From Volvariella volvacea V23 (taxonomy: Eukaryota; Basidiomycota; Agaricomycetes; Agaricales; Pluteaceae): a stretch of 57,275 nt of DNA. The notes under the pieces are model-generated. The model made no database searches, was not told where the DNA came from, and saw only the letters and a list, made by a program, of their open reading frames with translations. Position 1 is the first letter of the stretch. Each line of letters starts with the position of its first letter. This document shows positions 11,351-23,405 of this stretch, one piece after another. Position numbers and translations under genes: made by a program. The stretch spans positions 256,930-314,204 of the forward strand of contig KB722758.1 in the NCBI GenBank assembly GCA_000349905.1. Reading direction: 5' to 3'.

Positions 11351-12368
11351 ATGCCCCAACCCACCAACACCCACCAGCACCCCACAATCCAACTCCGCTG
11401 CGTCCGCAAATCTGATACGCTCGCCGTCCAACGGCTCTTCGAACACGCCATAACCTCAGGACGTGAGTCATTCTCCACCACCTACCACCGTCACCAACAT
11501 GCCACGGCTCTAACGCCCATTACGTCCCCCCCTCTTCAAGCCGGCGCCCCCCTCCCAAACGCCCTCCGACGACAGCTCTCCGAGCGCAAAACCTACCTTA
11601 CCTTCTTCCTCGTCCTCCTCGGCACCCACCTCGCGCTCTTCCCCCCCGCCGGGCCGTACAAGCTCCTATACAGAGTAGGAGGCGAAGTCACAGCCCTCGG
11701 CGCCGTCGCGCTGCTTGTGCATTATAGACACTTGATTTCGAGTGCGTTTTACGAGTTTACGGGGAAGAGCGCGGAGGATGATTTGAGGGATGTGGTGGAG
11801 CATTATAAGCTCAGGGAGGGGATGGACGAGAAGGGGAGAGTCGAGTCTGTTGCGGTTGGGCCTACGGGGTTTTGGGTTGTCGAGGCTATCGACTCGGAAG
11901 AGGAGCCTGAGGGGGAGGGTGCGGAGGAGAAAGTGGCATTGGAAACCAGCGTAGACTCGGAGCTGGGTCTTGAAGGTGGAAGAACGAGTCGGATCGTCGG
12001 CTGTGTCGGCTTGGGTAGGTCGCATCAAGCACCCCTCGTGCTATTCACTGACCCTTTTGCTTGATCTAGATTTAGACGAAGGAACGACCAGAGGGCATCT
12101 CCGCCGCATGGCCGTCTCCTCCACCATGCGCGGGCGCGGTATTGGCCATATGCTCATCAAAGCCGCGCTCGATCACGCTCGCAAGCACGGTTTGACGTCT
12201 GTTCACCTTTCGATGAGCGTCTATCAGCCGCCAGCGCAGCATTTGTACGAGAAGCATGGGTGGTATTTGGTCGGGAGGTCGTTTATGGGCGAGGGGCTGT
12301 ATAGGATGCCGCTTTTGCATTTGAATAGGGACATGGAGGTGGGTGAGGGTGGTGAGGGCAAGAATTAG
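11351..12368 (+). CDS. Membrane-anchored GNAT acetyltransferase (NAT8-like), copy 1
   Basis: Three exons: 11351-11462, 11541-12014, 12070-12368. Both introns are phase 1 and lie at the same protein positions as in the six paralogues here: after the LFEHAITSG segment, and between VGCVGLG and the next Asp. The first intron keeps the frame if read through, but has GTGAGT, a CTAAC branch site and an AG. Order of parts: LRCVRKSD head; two hydrophobic helices (about YLTFFLVLLGTHLALF and the segment after YRVGG); a GNAT fold with GFWVVE; the acetyl-CoA loop region LRRMAVSSTMRGRGIGHML; and LYEKHGW at the end. NAT8-type enzymes are membrane N-acetyltransferases; the substrate here is unknown. This copy has an acidic insertion (SEEEPEGEGAEEK) before VGCVGLG. 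It runs tail-to-tail with the ABC gene, 106 bp away. Confidence 0.8.
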
Positions 12369-12474
12369 GCTTTGAGAGGGATGTGTGTTGTGGTGAATAC
12401 ACTACCCAAGGAGATTATAGACTAATTACAGCGACTGGGTATTCGTACATTATATAGTCCAATACTTATACCAT

Positions 12475-15241
12475 TTAGGAATCGGTAGAAGTAGAATTGT
12501 CAAACGCATGCGCTTGGATATTATACAGCTTTGCATATTCCCCTCCCTTGACAATCAACTCTTTATGCGTGCCCGTCTCTGCTATCGAGCCTTCCTTCAT
12601 GCATCTAAAGTCACCGAGCTCGGTCAGTGATTTCATGGATGTATACTGGAAGGCATCGATACTGACATGATCAAGTCGGCATGCTTGGTTAAATGCCCAA
12701 AACGATGAGTGACAAAAATGACCGTCTTGCCCTGTCGATGGCTTCTTAAGTTTTCAAAGAGCTGTAGCTCGCCTTCTGGGTCCATAGCTGAACTGGGCTC
12801 ATCCACTGCGAGGAAGGATATTCTCTCGGACAGGAGGCGCATAAATGTCCTCGAACTGCAAGGTAAACCTGAAATTAGCCGAATTTAATAGAAAAAACAG
12901 TGCTCCTTACGCGACAATACGTTGCTTCTCTCCACCTGCAAGAGAAAACTCATTAGGATGAATATTCTTCAACAAAAGTTAGGACTGACCAGAGACAGAC
13001 ACCGACTTTGCCGCCTCCTTCAATTTCACCCCCAGCGGACCGACGTCTCTCTCAGACACTCGAACACCATACGTAGGCTGCGAAGTCTGAATAACCGTTT
13101 CATACCCCTTCTCAAATTTATCTATCAGCTTCGCGGCTCCTCCCAACTCTGAAGCTCGCCTAACTTCCTCCATCTCATGAGTACCATTCTCCCAATTCCC
13201 AATAGCGATGTTGTCATACAAGGACAAAGGGAAGATTGAATGCTCTTGGGTGAGCATGGCGGTTGATTCGCGAATGTCGGAGAGCTTGTAGCTGGGTAAG
13301 GGGTGGCCATCGAGGAGAATGGTACCACTGGTTGGATCATATAGACGTGAGAGGAGTTTAATGAGGGTTGATTTTCCACTTCCGTTTGGTCCGACGATGA
13401 CTACGAGTTGGCCAGCGCTGATGGTGCAGGAGATGTTGCGGAGTGCGTTGGTGGTGGATTTGCTGCCTGGGTACGTGAAAGAGACCTCACTAGAGTGGGT
13501 CGAATGGAGTACTCAGTAGATTTCATATATAGAGAATGAATAAAATACCGAAGCTCAAACTCCATCCCCTTCTTTTCCAACTTTTCAGACTGAGTAGATG
13601 GGTGTGAGAGTTCCCCATCTTTGAGTGCCGGCTCTTCGGACTCCAGGTCGTACAGGCGCTTAAGTTCACCGGTCTTTCTACGTGATTCTCCTATGTCGTA
13701 ATAGATATCATCCAGCACGGATCTCATCAGCCGAGATGATTGCTGCAGTGTAGCGATCGAGGTTAAAGAGAGTTGTGCAGGATTGAGGATAGCGTTGACA
13801 GCGTAATAAATCTGTAGCCATCACGATTAATGAGCTTTGCTGTGAGCTTTGCTGCAGAGAGTGTGCAGCGTACCAAAGGAAGATCCTCCGCCAATGCAGA
13901 GAACATTCTTTCGTAAGGGACGGAATGCAAGCCATATAGCATCACTGCACTGTCTATGGAGACCTTGCTCAGTCCAGCCAATGCCTTCTCAAATTCTATG
14001 GGCTTTAGATGAGTAAAGAGAGTTGCTATCTGCACTCCGCGTTACCTCTGAAGATCCACCCATCCAAATTCCCACTAATTACTTCTGCGCGATAGCTAGC
14101 TGTCGCCATCCCCTGCAACGCTTTCAGCTTCTTATAATCCTCATTGACGCACTCGATCACGTATGCTGTACATGCCAAAAAAATCGTCAATCATGCCTCT
14201 CAAGCTCGGGTTAGTAATATAGGACACTTAACTCACGTTTCTCGAAAAGCGACTTCCTGGTCCACACCACCAAAAAGGGTCTAGCGAGACAACACAGGAC
14301 GAAGACGGGTCCTCCCCAGTTAGAATGAGCCATATGGAGAAGGAAACCCAGTTGTCCGACTATCGAGAAGACCTTGGAGCCGAGGTTGGATATGAAGTAC
14401 CACGCGACCCAGGCGTTAAGTGCTCCTGCGCTGTACCTTCCAAAATCGTCCTCTGAGGATGTTGGATTAAGTATTCATATGTTTTTGTAAAAGCGGACAC
14501 GCGGACCTCTCGCCGTAGAGACATCGGTCTTTAATCGAGCTGTGCTCAAGCAGGGTCAGAGATCGTACCAAAAGGAGATATATAAAACTCCATAGCAGCG
14601 CGCACCTTTTAAAATGAGTTTTTCATAAAACATCGTCATCCTACTTTTCATGATCGATTCTTGGTGGCGGCTGTAGAGGTCCTCTTTCAAAATTTATCGA
14701 AGTGATCCACCAAAGCCACTCACCCCAACCAGCGTAAGAAAGTGGCGACAAGAACACATAGCACACGTAAGGTGATAGCATTGATTATTGCTCTGGCGTC
14801 TGGCTTTTTGGTACTTAAGCCAGCCTCAATCTAATGAAACTCTGTAAGTCTCCCTCTTGATTTGGATAAAATCGAGTCTCTTCATACCAAGTTAAGCAAC
14901 CGACTCGAAAGAGACAACAACACCACCGGTTCCAACCCATTCCAGATCTTCATAACCACCAGGAATACGAAGGTCGATGGGCTGATCTTGAATATATCAT
15001 GAAGGAATCGAAAAAGGGTCGCAAAATCAATAATTTGCGATAGCTCCTGGGTTCTGAAGGGAAAGCGTGATGTGGATTTTTCGAACCAGACTCGCCAAAC
15101 TCCAAGGTCGACGAAATCAAGTCTAGAGCTGTTAAGATTATCGGGAGCGGCAGTTCCTTGTTTACCCGGTTTTGTGGGTCCACATTTTTCTGGAGATTGA
15201 GGTGCTTGTTCGTCGGTGGGGGTGGATTTGTGGGTCGTCAT
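12475..15241 (-). CDS. Half-size ABC transporter (TMD-NBD), tandem copy 1
   Basis: A gene of many small exons. The N-terminal cytosolic tail (MTTHKSTPTDEQ) is Pro/Lys-rich; the LGVWRVWFEKS segment precedes the transmembrane helices (about 13700-14960). The NBD runs from about 13450 to 12500: Walker A VGPNGSGKST, Q-loop in MLTQEHSIFPL, a signature VSGGE interrupted by an intron and followed by KQRIVA, Walker B FLAVDEPSSAMD, and H-loop VTHRFGHL. The C-terminus is MKEGSIAETGTHKEL. One TMD and one NBD imply a homo- or heterodimeric exporter. The signature VSGGE differs from the usual LSGGQ and is shared with the neighbouring paralogue, so it is a family trait. Start: an ATG inside a longer frame that begins only with GTG. 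Cargo is unknown. Confidence 0.75.
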
Positions 15242-15795
15242 TTGGATGACGATGGATGGAGAAAGAGGGGTGGGGGTTGGGTGAGAGTTGTCAAAACTGT
15301 GGACCGGAAATTTAACAGCGTAGCCCACAAACCGAACCTGTAGGCATGAGGAGATTTGAGGACTCGGGATTTAGGTAATTAACCTTGAAGGCAACGGCGA
15401 TTGTTGAACATACTTAGTGACGGAAATGCTTTATCAATTGCAACAGCAGGTGGCACTGAAATGCATACTGATTGTTGGGATTTAAAATGCACCTCGGCTG
15501 CTACCTGGAGGTAGATAAAGGCTTTAGCTAAATTGAGTCATCACTAAACGGCCCATGGTTGCTTTGTTCATAACTTAGCGAAGGGGGAACGGATTTACCC
15601 GCCCTTTCTCCGAAAAGCATTCTCAGCGAGCTGGGGGTATATAATGTGTATATGTGCAAATAAAAGCACCATGGATTCCGTTAACAACGGAGGGTATCTG
15701 TACATGAGGCAGCCCCAGGCTTACCATTGTCCGTCGCATACAATGTAAGAATTTGATTTGCTTATTTATGATCGTCCATTCCTCCCTCTCCGTTG
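15242..15795. other. Intergenic between tandem ABC transporters
   Basis: This stretch holds the promoter region of ABC copy 1 and the 3' flank of copy 2. There is AT-rich sequence near 15640-15665 (tatataatgtgtatatg). No ORF could be supported. Confidence 0.35.
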
Positions 15796-18591
15796 TTAGC
15801 TCTTGGCGTCATCAAATGCCTGAGCTTGGACATTATACAAATTTGCATACTCGCCAGCGAGAGCAATCAATTCCTTATGTGTTCCCGACTCAACGATTGA
15901 TCCTTCTTTCATGCATCTGAAAATCAAATGGAGTCAGCAATTAGAATCCCATTTACGCCCCAAAACGGGCGAATAAACACTCACATGATTAAATCTGCGT
16001 GCTTAGTTAGGTGCCCAAAACGGTGTGTCACAAATATTACGGTTTTTCCATCCCGTTGAGCACGTAGGTTGTTGAATAGTTGTAACTCGCCTTCAGGATC
16101 CAGCGCTGAACTTGGTTCGTCGACAGCGAGGAATGTGATCTTATCTGATTGCATCCTCATGAACGTCCGTGACCTGTGGTAGTGCAATCAGACCTTTCCC
16201 TTGAAGAAAGTGAAATAAAGATTAACGCTATTATTCGCTGCTTCTCTCCTCCTACGCACGCATATATCGTGAGGACATATCACTGCTGAAAATAAAGGAA
16301 TATAGCTCACCTGATACAGATACAGTTCTCTTGCAATCTTTCAGCTTTTCAGCTAACGGCCCCTCATCATTCTCAGAAACATGAATCCCATAATACCCAT
16401 AACTTGGCGTCAAGATCGTCTTATATCCGTCTTCAAATTTGTTCAACAACTTCAATGCACCGCCGCCTTTAACAGCTTCCTCCAGTTTTCCCGCATCAAT
16501 ATCGATCCCCGAAGCCGAATACGTATTTTCCCAGTTTCCAAGTGCGATATTTCCATCCAGCGAGAGTGGGAATATATGATGGTCTTGTGTCAACATTGCT
16601 ATTGATCGACGAAGATCTGAGAGACGATATTTGACGAGATTATGGCCGTCAAGAATAATTTCGCCTTGTGTGGGATCGTAGAGGCGGGCTAGGAGCTTAA
16701 TCAAGGTTGACTTTCCACTCCCATTTTCACCAACGATGACGACGAGTTGCCCTGCTTTGAGGGTACACGAGATGTTATTCAAGGCGTTACTCGTAGTCTT
16801 GCTGCCTGGATAATTAAACGAGACATTCCTGGTATCGAGTAACTGTAAGTAGGGCTGTCTTCGTCCTCAGACAATGAACTTACTTAAGCTCAAACTCCAT
16901 TCCCGCATAAAGGGGCTTCTCTAGCGACTTCTCAGAGGAAAGATGAGCAAAGTAAGGCAGATCCCCTTCTGTCATTTCCACAATCTTTGTTTCCGCTTCG
17001 TATATAACCTTGAGCTCGTTTAACTGACCCTGTGTGCCTTGTACATCGTAAGTGAATCCTTCAAGCGTCCATCGCATCATTTGTGCAGCTTGCTCGAGTA
17101 TGGCGATGGACGTCAAGGAAAGTTTAGAAGGATACAAGATGGCATTTGCTGCGTAGTATATCTGTAAAATTAAAATCCCGCATCCAGCTCTGTAAAGTTT
17201 TCAATGAGAGTCCATGAGAGTCCACTTATTATCGGGAGATCCTCTGCAATTGTGGTTATCATATCGTGGAATGGCGTACTGTGCATGCTGTACAATGCCT
17301 CGGGGTAATCTAGTGGCGTATCTCTTAGGGCGGCAATCGTCTTTCTGAGCTCTGTAAGAGTGTCGTTAGTAATATTACCATGTCGCAACGCAACGACAAA
17401 GATATGCTTACCGCGCTGAATCCAATTGATAAGATTTCCGCTCACTACCTCTTCACGATACGTACCTCCTGCTATCTGTTTCAATTTCCTCATTCGCTGA
17501 TAATTAGGATTAACAACGTGTACAACGTGAGCTTTACTTCACTGTAAGCACACCATCAAGCTGAAGATATCACCCTCAAAGCTTACCCACGTCCCAGAGG
17601 GTCTTTTGCGACAGCAAAGTGACTATAGGTCGTGTAACGCAACATACAACGAACAACGGACCACCAGATCTGGATGTAGCCATATGTACGAGAAAACCAA
17701 TTTGGCTGGCTACAGAGAAGCTCCGTGTTGCTAAGCCAGCGAGAGCTTCCCATGTTTTCGTGGCTGACATCTGCATTGGGTTCCAAGTCGCGTTGTCATC
17801 GTCTGTGATAGGGATAAGAATCGGGTGAAGGGACTTGATGAATTAGATGATCACCTTTTGCTGCTGAGATGTCCTTTTTCAACCTAACTGAGAATATTGA
17901 TGGGTGCATCAGTAGCAATCCGGTAAAACCCAGGCGTGAGGACCAACCATTGAGAACGATGTCTTGGTAGAAGAGAGACATTTGGTTATCAATTCGCGCT
18001 TGTAGTGTTTTGCTGTGGTGACAGATATTAATCTTGGACGAATGATCAATTGCGTATTGATGGACTTACCTCCACCAACGAAAGGTCGAAGCAAAAAGGG
18101 CGACAAAAAGGCGCGTCAGTGTAGCTCGTAAAATTGCGTCCGTGTCTGGTTTTCCGTTTTTCAAGCCTTCTTCGATCTTAATGCAATGAATTGGTGGACG
18201 AAATCACGAGTAGGACAGGAAATGACGTACCAGATTGAGCAGTTTGCTTGAAAAAGACAGCAACACCACCGCTTCGAGCCCATCCCAAATCTTCACCAGG
18301 ACAAGTATGACGAAGATGAACCGATTCAGCTCGTAACATGTCATACAAGAACCTTCGTGCGGTGTGCACATCAAAGCTGAGTTTTCCCTTTGCGCTATTT
18401 CGTACCGCCTTGTCGAGCCAAACCCTCCACACGCCCAAATCAATGAAGGTTAATTTTTCGAGATAGGCCTTCTCCTTCTCTTGAGTCTTGCTAGCAGAAG
18501 TGGTAGAGACACCATTCGCGTGTTTCGCGTCTTTTGAGTCTTCTGAGTCTTGTTGAAAGGGTCCAGTTTTCTCCGCTGAAGACGTTCCCAT
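15796..18591 (-). CDS. Half-size ABC transporter (TMD-NBD), tandem copy 2
   Basis: Paralogue of the gene at 12475, in the same orientation and with matching exon breaks. The N-terminus MGTSSAEKTG is followed by a Lys/Glu-rich tail and LGVWRVWLDKA. The TMD lies about 16900-18450. The NBD has Walker A VGENGSGKST (about 16730), Q-loop MLTQDHHIFPL, signature VSGGE rebuilt across an intron near 16245-16320, Walker B FLAVDEPSSALD and H-loop VTHRFGHL. The C-terminus is MKEGSIVESGTHKEL. The 50-residue stretch between Q-loop and signature contains GYYGIHVSE, an insert shared with copy 1 (YGVRVSE). Known: such proteins work as dimers. Inferred: the two products could form a heterodimer, since both keep all ATP-site motifs. 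Many introns are only 50-60 bp, so exon borders are approximate. Confidence 0.75.
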
Positions 18592-19456
18592 AATTGAATA
18601 TTGAAAGTCAGCGCAACTTGAGGGTTGAGAGGTACTGGCCAGTCGAAGAGCTGCATCCTACTTATACGTCGCGCGCAATCGACAAGTTAGTCAAGATGAG
18701 AGCGATATCACTCATAAAAGCAACGAGGCAGCGATGAGCGCTCTGCTTACTCATTGTTAGTTCGGAGATTAGGCAACAGCCGAGATTTGCATAGCCATTT
18801 GGGCGCCCGGATCCACATAGATCTTTGGGCGGTGCTTTGTTGATAGTGTTGGTTGATGCCACCACGGAGCTGGCTTCAGGTACAATTTGAAGAGTCCTAT
18901 AAACAAGAGAACCCAGTGTTGCAGGTCTAGGCATGCTTGCGACGCTACCTGCAAGTCTCTGCACTTAGTCATCAGAAAGCCAATAAAATAAACTGAAAGT
19001 GTTAGGATAATAGGACACTGCTAGCGATCATTGAGTAGTTAGAATGCATGATCCATAAATACAAAACTATATGAGGAATTAGCACACCTAACTGTCGCGT
19101 GAAGCCCCTTTCTTTAATCCCTGAGGCTGAGCACAACAGCGTATTCTTGCAACTTACTTTTTTTGTAACCTAGGACTAAATGACACGGGATCAGTGAATT
19201 AAGATGTCGACTAGCACCTGCTTGTTAGCCTTCTTAGTTCTCGACGCACCACCTATTAACCAATTTATTCGCGGAAGAACCTCGATACAGCACCTTGGGA
19301 ATGCAGTACTAATCAGGGAGACTTACTGATTGTCCTCATAGTGAGACCTACACAATACAACGAGTAGAGAAAATTACAGGGCCTACAGAGACATTCCAGG
19401 ACATGATGTTGAGCCAACATTATAAAATAATGTCAAAACATTATGAGGCATCACAT
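18592..19456. other. Intergenic, no gene recognised
   Basis: This 865-bp stretch contains only short ORFs of 60-100 codons without family resemblance. It holds the ABC copy 2 promoter and the 3' flank of the second F-box gene. Confidence 0.35.
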
Positions 19457-21202
19457 TCAAGCCTTCTTCACGAGGATATCAACAACCGCACCGTCTGTAC
19501 CTAAGAATTCCCGACCTATATCCTTAAGCTGCTGTACTAATGCTTGTTCCTCTTGGGTCTCTTCAAAATTCGCGCAATAAACATGTACCCAATCCATAGA
19601 CATGCCACATGCAGCTCGATGAATTAGGAAGTCCCTCAAGAGCTGCTGATCTATGTCTGCGATATTTTGTGCCTTGTGAAACGCTAGAGCACGCAGCTGG
19701 GGAAAGAATGATGAGGCGAACGTCCGACAAGAGGGGCATGGAGTCCGGGATGAATTGGGACCGATCGAACTATCCGATGAAGAGCTTGCATTTTGAATAC
19801 AGTCGCAGGATGGCATTCCGCACTTTAGGAATACTGGATACAGCCAGGAGGGTTTGTTGCGTCCGAGAATAAGCAGTTGTAGAGAAGGAAGCTTTGACAA
19901 GTATGATGAGAGGACCAAGAAGTCTGCGTCGGAAGGAATATTCCAGACCACCTCGAGTGTGCATATCATTTCCTGTGGGAGTGTCGCAAGCAGGCCTTCA
20001 AACGAGGCTACACTTGATCTCCAGATAATTCGAGTTGAAACCCCACCTGAAAAGTCATAGGGATAGAACAGGAAGGCATTGTGTGAACCATCTGCGAGCA
20101 CAGTAAACCTCGGTGATTTTTGGCTATTAGTGTTGTCAAGAAGCCGTGTTCTTGTCCAGATTTTGACCAATTCTTTGTTGAGCAGCGATAGAGATATTGG
20201 GTCTTCGTGGATGTCAATACATAGTCGCGTAAGATGTGGGGAGGTTAAATGAGAAAGAAACCTTGCGCATTCTTCTTCTGGTTCGTGGATGAGCTCGAGG
20301 GTCAGAAGGGATGAAATGAAAACACCAGGTGGTAAAAAAGGTGGTTGTTCTTTCGCTGCCGCGTTGCTCAAGACTCTGTCCAGCACGAGGTGACGTAGAT
20401 TGATCAAGGACGATAATAGTGTGTAGAGACCTGTGGTGGATGGGACACTATCTGCCTTGAGATAGCGGAGTTTGAGTGTACGCAGAGATTGCGAGATGAA
20501 TGCGATGTCGAGACGGCAACAATCGAGGCTGAGATATCGCAGGTTAAAAGCCCGGTCATAGTTCGGCATGATCTCACAATTACACATCGTCAAACTCTCT
20601 AGCGGAGACACAAGAAGCACCGAATCCGCTATGTCATTCGACCCACGAAGCAAATATCGATGAGAGCAGTAGAAGTTTGTAACGCGCTTTATCGTGTCTG
20701 TCGACGTGGAAAATGTTTTTTCGAGACTGGAGGCCCCGCTTTGGGAATAAGGGTCGATAATTACGGAAAGAGGGGCACCCTTTGAACGATCGATGAATGT
20801 TTCGATCCACGGTAGGGACATGCCAGGCAAATGAAAGTTGGTCCAGAGCAGGGGATCATTAAGGGATACCGCTCGCCATTGATGGCAGACGTGCGTGAAC
20901 TGAACCCAAGATTGTGGGGGTTTCTGCGTATTCGGGGGTGGTAGCGCGTCTGGAGGTAGTTTTCGCATGATTTGCAAGAAAACTTCTACAGGGAGTTGAT
21001 TAATGGGAGCGAGGGCATTTCGACGGCGGCGAAGTTGGATAATTCGGCTGTTCAAACGGGCGATCTCCTCATCGATCTTGGTCTGCGAGACCCCAGCATC
21101 TAGAAGCATTCCGAACTCGTCGTCAATATTGACTTGAAGGCCCACATCCGACTTAAAGGGTAGCATGGCTTCTGGGCTAATACCCACGAACTTTGATAGC
21201 AT
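19457..21202 (-). CDS. F-box protein, second copy
   Basis: Intronless ORF of 581 residues. The coiled coil IDEEIARLNSRIIQLRRRRN (residues about 41-60) runs directly into the F-box (ALAPINQLPVEVFLQIMRKL), with VCHQWRAVSLNDPLLWTNF as its second half. The remainder has leucine-rich repeats such as LRYLSLDCCRLD and a CxxC-rich patch (GMPSCDCIQ, CPSCRTF) near residues 470-505. The same coiled coil plus F-box head occurs in the gene at 48155, and both have Cys-rich sites near the C-terminus. Probable SCF substrate adaptor. ATG at 21202 is the first Met in frame. The substrate cannot be told from sequence. Confidence 0.85.
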   Translation of the reverse strand: MLSKFVGISPEAMLPFKSDVGLQVNIDDEFGMLLDAGVSQTKIDEEIARLNSRIIQLRRRRNALAPINQLPVEVFLQIMRKLPPDALPPPNTQKPPQSWVQFTHVCHQWRAVSLNDPLLWTNFHLPGMSLPWIETFIDRSKGAPLSVIIDPYSQSGASSLEKTFSTSTDTIKRVTNFYCSHRYLLRGSNDIADSVLLVSPLESLTMCNCEIMPNYDRAFNLRYLSLDCCRLDIAFISQSLRTLKLRYLKADSVPSTTGLYTLLSSLINLRHLVLDRVLSNAAAKEQPPFLPPGVFISSLLTLELIHEPEEECARFLSHLTSPHLTRLCIDIHEDPISLSLLNKELVKIWTRTRLLDNTNSQKSPRFTVLADGSHNAFLFYPYDFSGGVSTRIIWRSSVASFEGLLATLPQEMICTLEVVWNIPSDADFLVLSSYLSKLPSLQLLILGRNKPSWLYPVFLKCGMPSCDCIQNASSSSDSSIGPNSSRTPCPSCRTFASSFFPQLRALAFHKAQNIADIDQQLLRDFLIHRAACGMSMDWVHVYCANFEETQEEQALVQQLKDIGREFLGTDGAVVDILVKKA

Positions 21203-21540
21203 ATATTAGGTTTATAGAATGGGGCGTTGAAGGTTAGCCTTTCGCCTACTTGAAATAAATGGTGGAACTCACCTTTTACGCGATCCAAGGCTGGAAGAGT
21301 GTGCTGGCACAAGTGCAACAGTAGATATCTATTGATTTGCAGCTGTTTGGATGCTGTAAAGTCATATGCTGGTGGGCGCGCCAATCAAGGGCATTTCGGA
21401 GTTGCGTGTCGGGCATTAGCTTAGCACAAGGCAAGTCGACAAGATAAAGCTACTTGGGTTCCAGAAAGGCAACATAGAAAAAGCCCACCAAGTATATGTA
21501 CGCCCTTTGCACTCCACGATTGCACTCAGGCTCTAGCTAT
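21203..21540. other. Intergenic, F-box 5' flank
   Basis: A 338-bp interval between two minus-strand genes. It holds the 5' flank of the F-box gene and the 3' flank of the GNAT gene. I see no ORF of note; possible 5' UTR introns cannot be excluded. Confidence 0.3.
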
Positions 21541-22548
21541 CTACTCGACCTTCGATTCCCTCCCAGTACGATTCAAATCCAACCTATATCTATTCAGAAT
21601 CACGTCCGAATACCCATCATACGCCTTGAACTTTTCATATAGTACATACCCCCACTTTAGATACAACCCCGTGGCAGGCGGTTGCCAACTTGACGCTACC
21701 AAATCGATGTAAGGTAGCTCGTATTCTTTGGCACGCTGGATTGCAACGCTCATTAGGCGGTTGGCGATTCCGAGACGACGGTAGGAGGGGGAGACGTTCA
21801 TTCGTCTAAGTTCGCCATAGGGCTGGTTGGTGTGGGCAGTATAGTGGACGTCTTGTGGGGTGGAAGTGAGATGATGGTTGGAGGGCAACGAATTAGAGTG
21901 TACATACCCAGGGCAATTGTGCCGACGATCTCAGGCTCGGAGTTCTCCGCTCCTCCGCTTTTTCGCTTTTGATTCGCCTCCACTACCCAAAAGCATTTCG
22001 CAGAATTAGATGGAACATATTCCTCCTCCCCCCAATTATCCCCTTCAGTTGGTGTAGGGTTTCTAGGTCTAAGCTTGTAATGCTTCGCAATATCCGCCAA
22101 GTCGCCCTCTAAACACTCTTGTACGAACTGAGCCAGGGATCTGTCTCCCGTCCATTTACTGTTAAGGAATCTTCTTAACGCCAATATCCCAGCTAATACA
22201 CTTGCAGAACGGATGGTTGCATAGGCACGGGGAGTGAATAGGAAGACGATGATACTAGTAAGGATTATGGCATAACAGATGAGAGATTCGGGCGCCCTGA
22301 AGAGATACCATTTTCGAGCGGTGTTAAGGGGCGAGTCAGCTGGTCCAAGCTATTGTGTTAGCACTTAAGGTGTGTGAAAGATATGAATGCGGCATACGTG
22401 CTGTACTCATAGCCAAAACGAATAAACTTCGGACTTGATCTGCATCTTTGGGATGAAATATGCGTAAGCGCAGCTCAAGACCATCCGAGTTGCTCCAGCG
22501 GTGTGTCTTTGTGGACAGGTGATGGTTCTGGCTGGGATCGTCGACCAT
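21541..22548 (-). CDS. Membrane-anchored GNAT acetyltransferase (NAT8-like), copy 2, divergent
   Basis: Three exons with two phase-1 introns at the family positions. Start MVDDPSQNH. The head has LRLRIFHPKDADQVRSLF. The second exon holds one clear hydrophobic stretch (YAIILTSIIVFLFTP) and a weaker one (IRSASVLAGILAL), then DIAKHYKLRPR and CFWVVE. The third exon has GELRRMNVSPSYRRLGIANRL and a C-terminal WGYVLYEKF. This is the most divergent member: the usual VGCVGLG is VGTIALG, and the LFLHG of the head is LFVLAM. Intron 1 appears to use the acceptor at ttggaccag rather than the nearer aatag, because only the former keeps the frame. Probably functional, with a different substrate from the 29-33 kb group. 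Confidence 0.7.
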
Positions 22549-23405
22549 CGCGATGGCAATACTAGATAAGGGGATAGAAAAACGGCAGATGACGTGGGGA
22601 GCAAGATTCAATGGTAATTTTCCGGACCGCCGGCTAGCGCGCCAATTTAATATGCATGGACCGATGGTTCTTCGTGAGGGAGGCGGTGACAGCGCATCAG
22701 CTTCAATGAAGTACCGTAAAGGATGTTAACTTCAGTGAAGCTTGGGTGTGCATTCTAAGTGTCACATCGCCGAAGGTACCCGCTGGGGAGCAGGTTGTAG
22801 CGATGCTGCCTATTTCTTTCCTATTTTATTGGTACGTGAGTGTTAGTACGAGGAGGAATCGAGAGGTGCTTACACGAAGAGTGGACGGCAGATGTCGAAC
22901 AGGGTACCGCGTCATAGTGTGCCAGTGGCCACACCATCACGGTGAACTCTTTACCCCATCATATCACCGATGCTTCCTGTATCGTTCCGATAAGATTGAC
23001 ACGCCATTGATGTTAGAGTTCAAGCTGGATATCGCGATTCAGCGTCCCGAGTAGTGGCGATTGCGGTGCATCGGAGCCAAGAAGGCCCTCCGCTGACTGT
23101 GGGAGCCAACTCCTTCAACGAGCTACGAACGTGACCTCGAGTGTTATGTTTCGTGCCTCAATGTCACTGTCGGTGTATTGTCTTTCTGATTATGGCTGTG
23201 CTCAATCATTGCTCATCGCTCATTTGACCCATCGGGCTTTAATTACATATCGATGGGTGGACTAACTTGGTGACAGACGGCACGTTGTCAAGGCCGAGGG
23301 TGGTATATATCTGCGTTCTTCCTTATCCACTTCTATAGCTCCACCCATTCGCACCGAGCTTGTCTCCTCTCTTCGACACTACGACCACAACCCATACACA
23401 TAGCC
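22549..23405. promoter_or_regulatory. Divergent intergenic region with TATA box for 23406 gene
   Basis: TATATAT at 23304-23310 sits about 100 bp upstream of the ATG at 23406, followed by a CT-rich stretch typical of strongly expressed fungal genes. The left half has short ORFs only. Confidence 0.45.
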
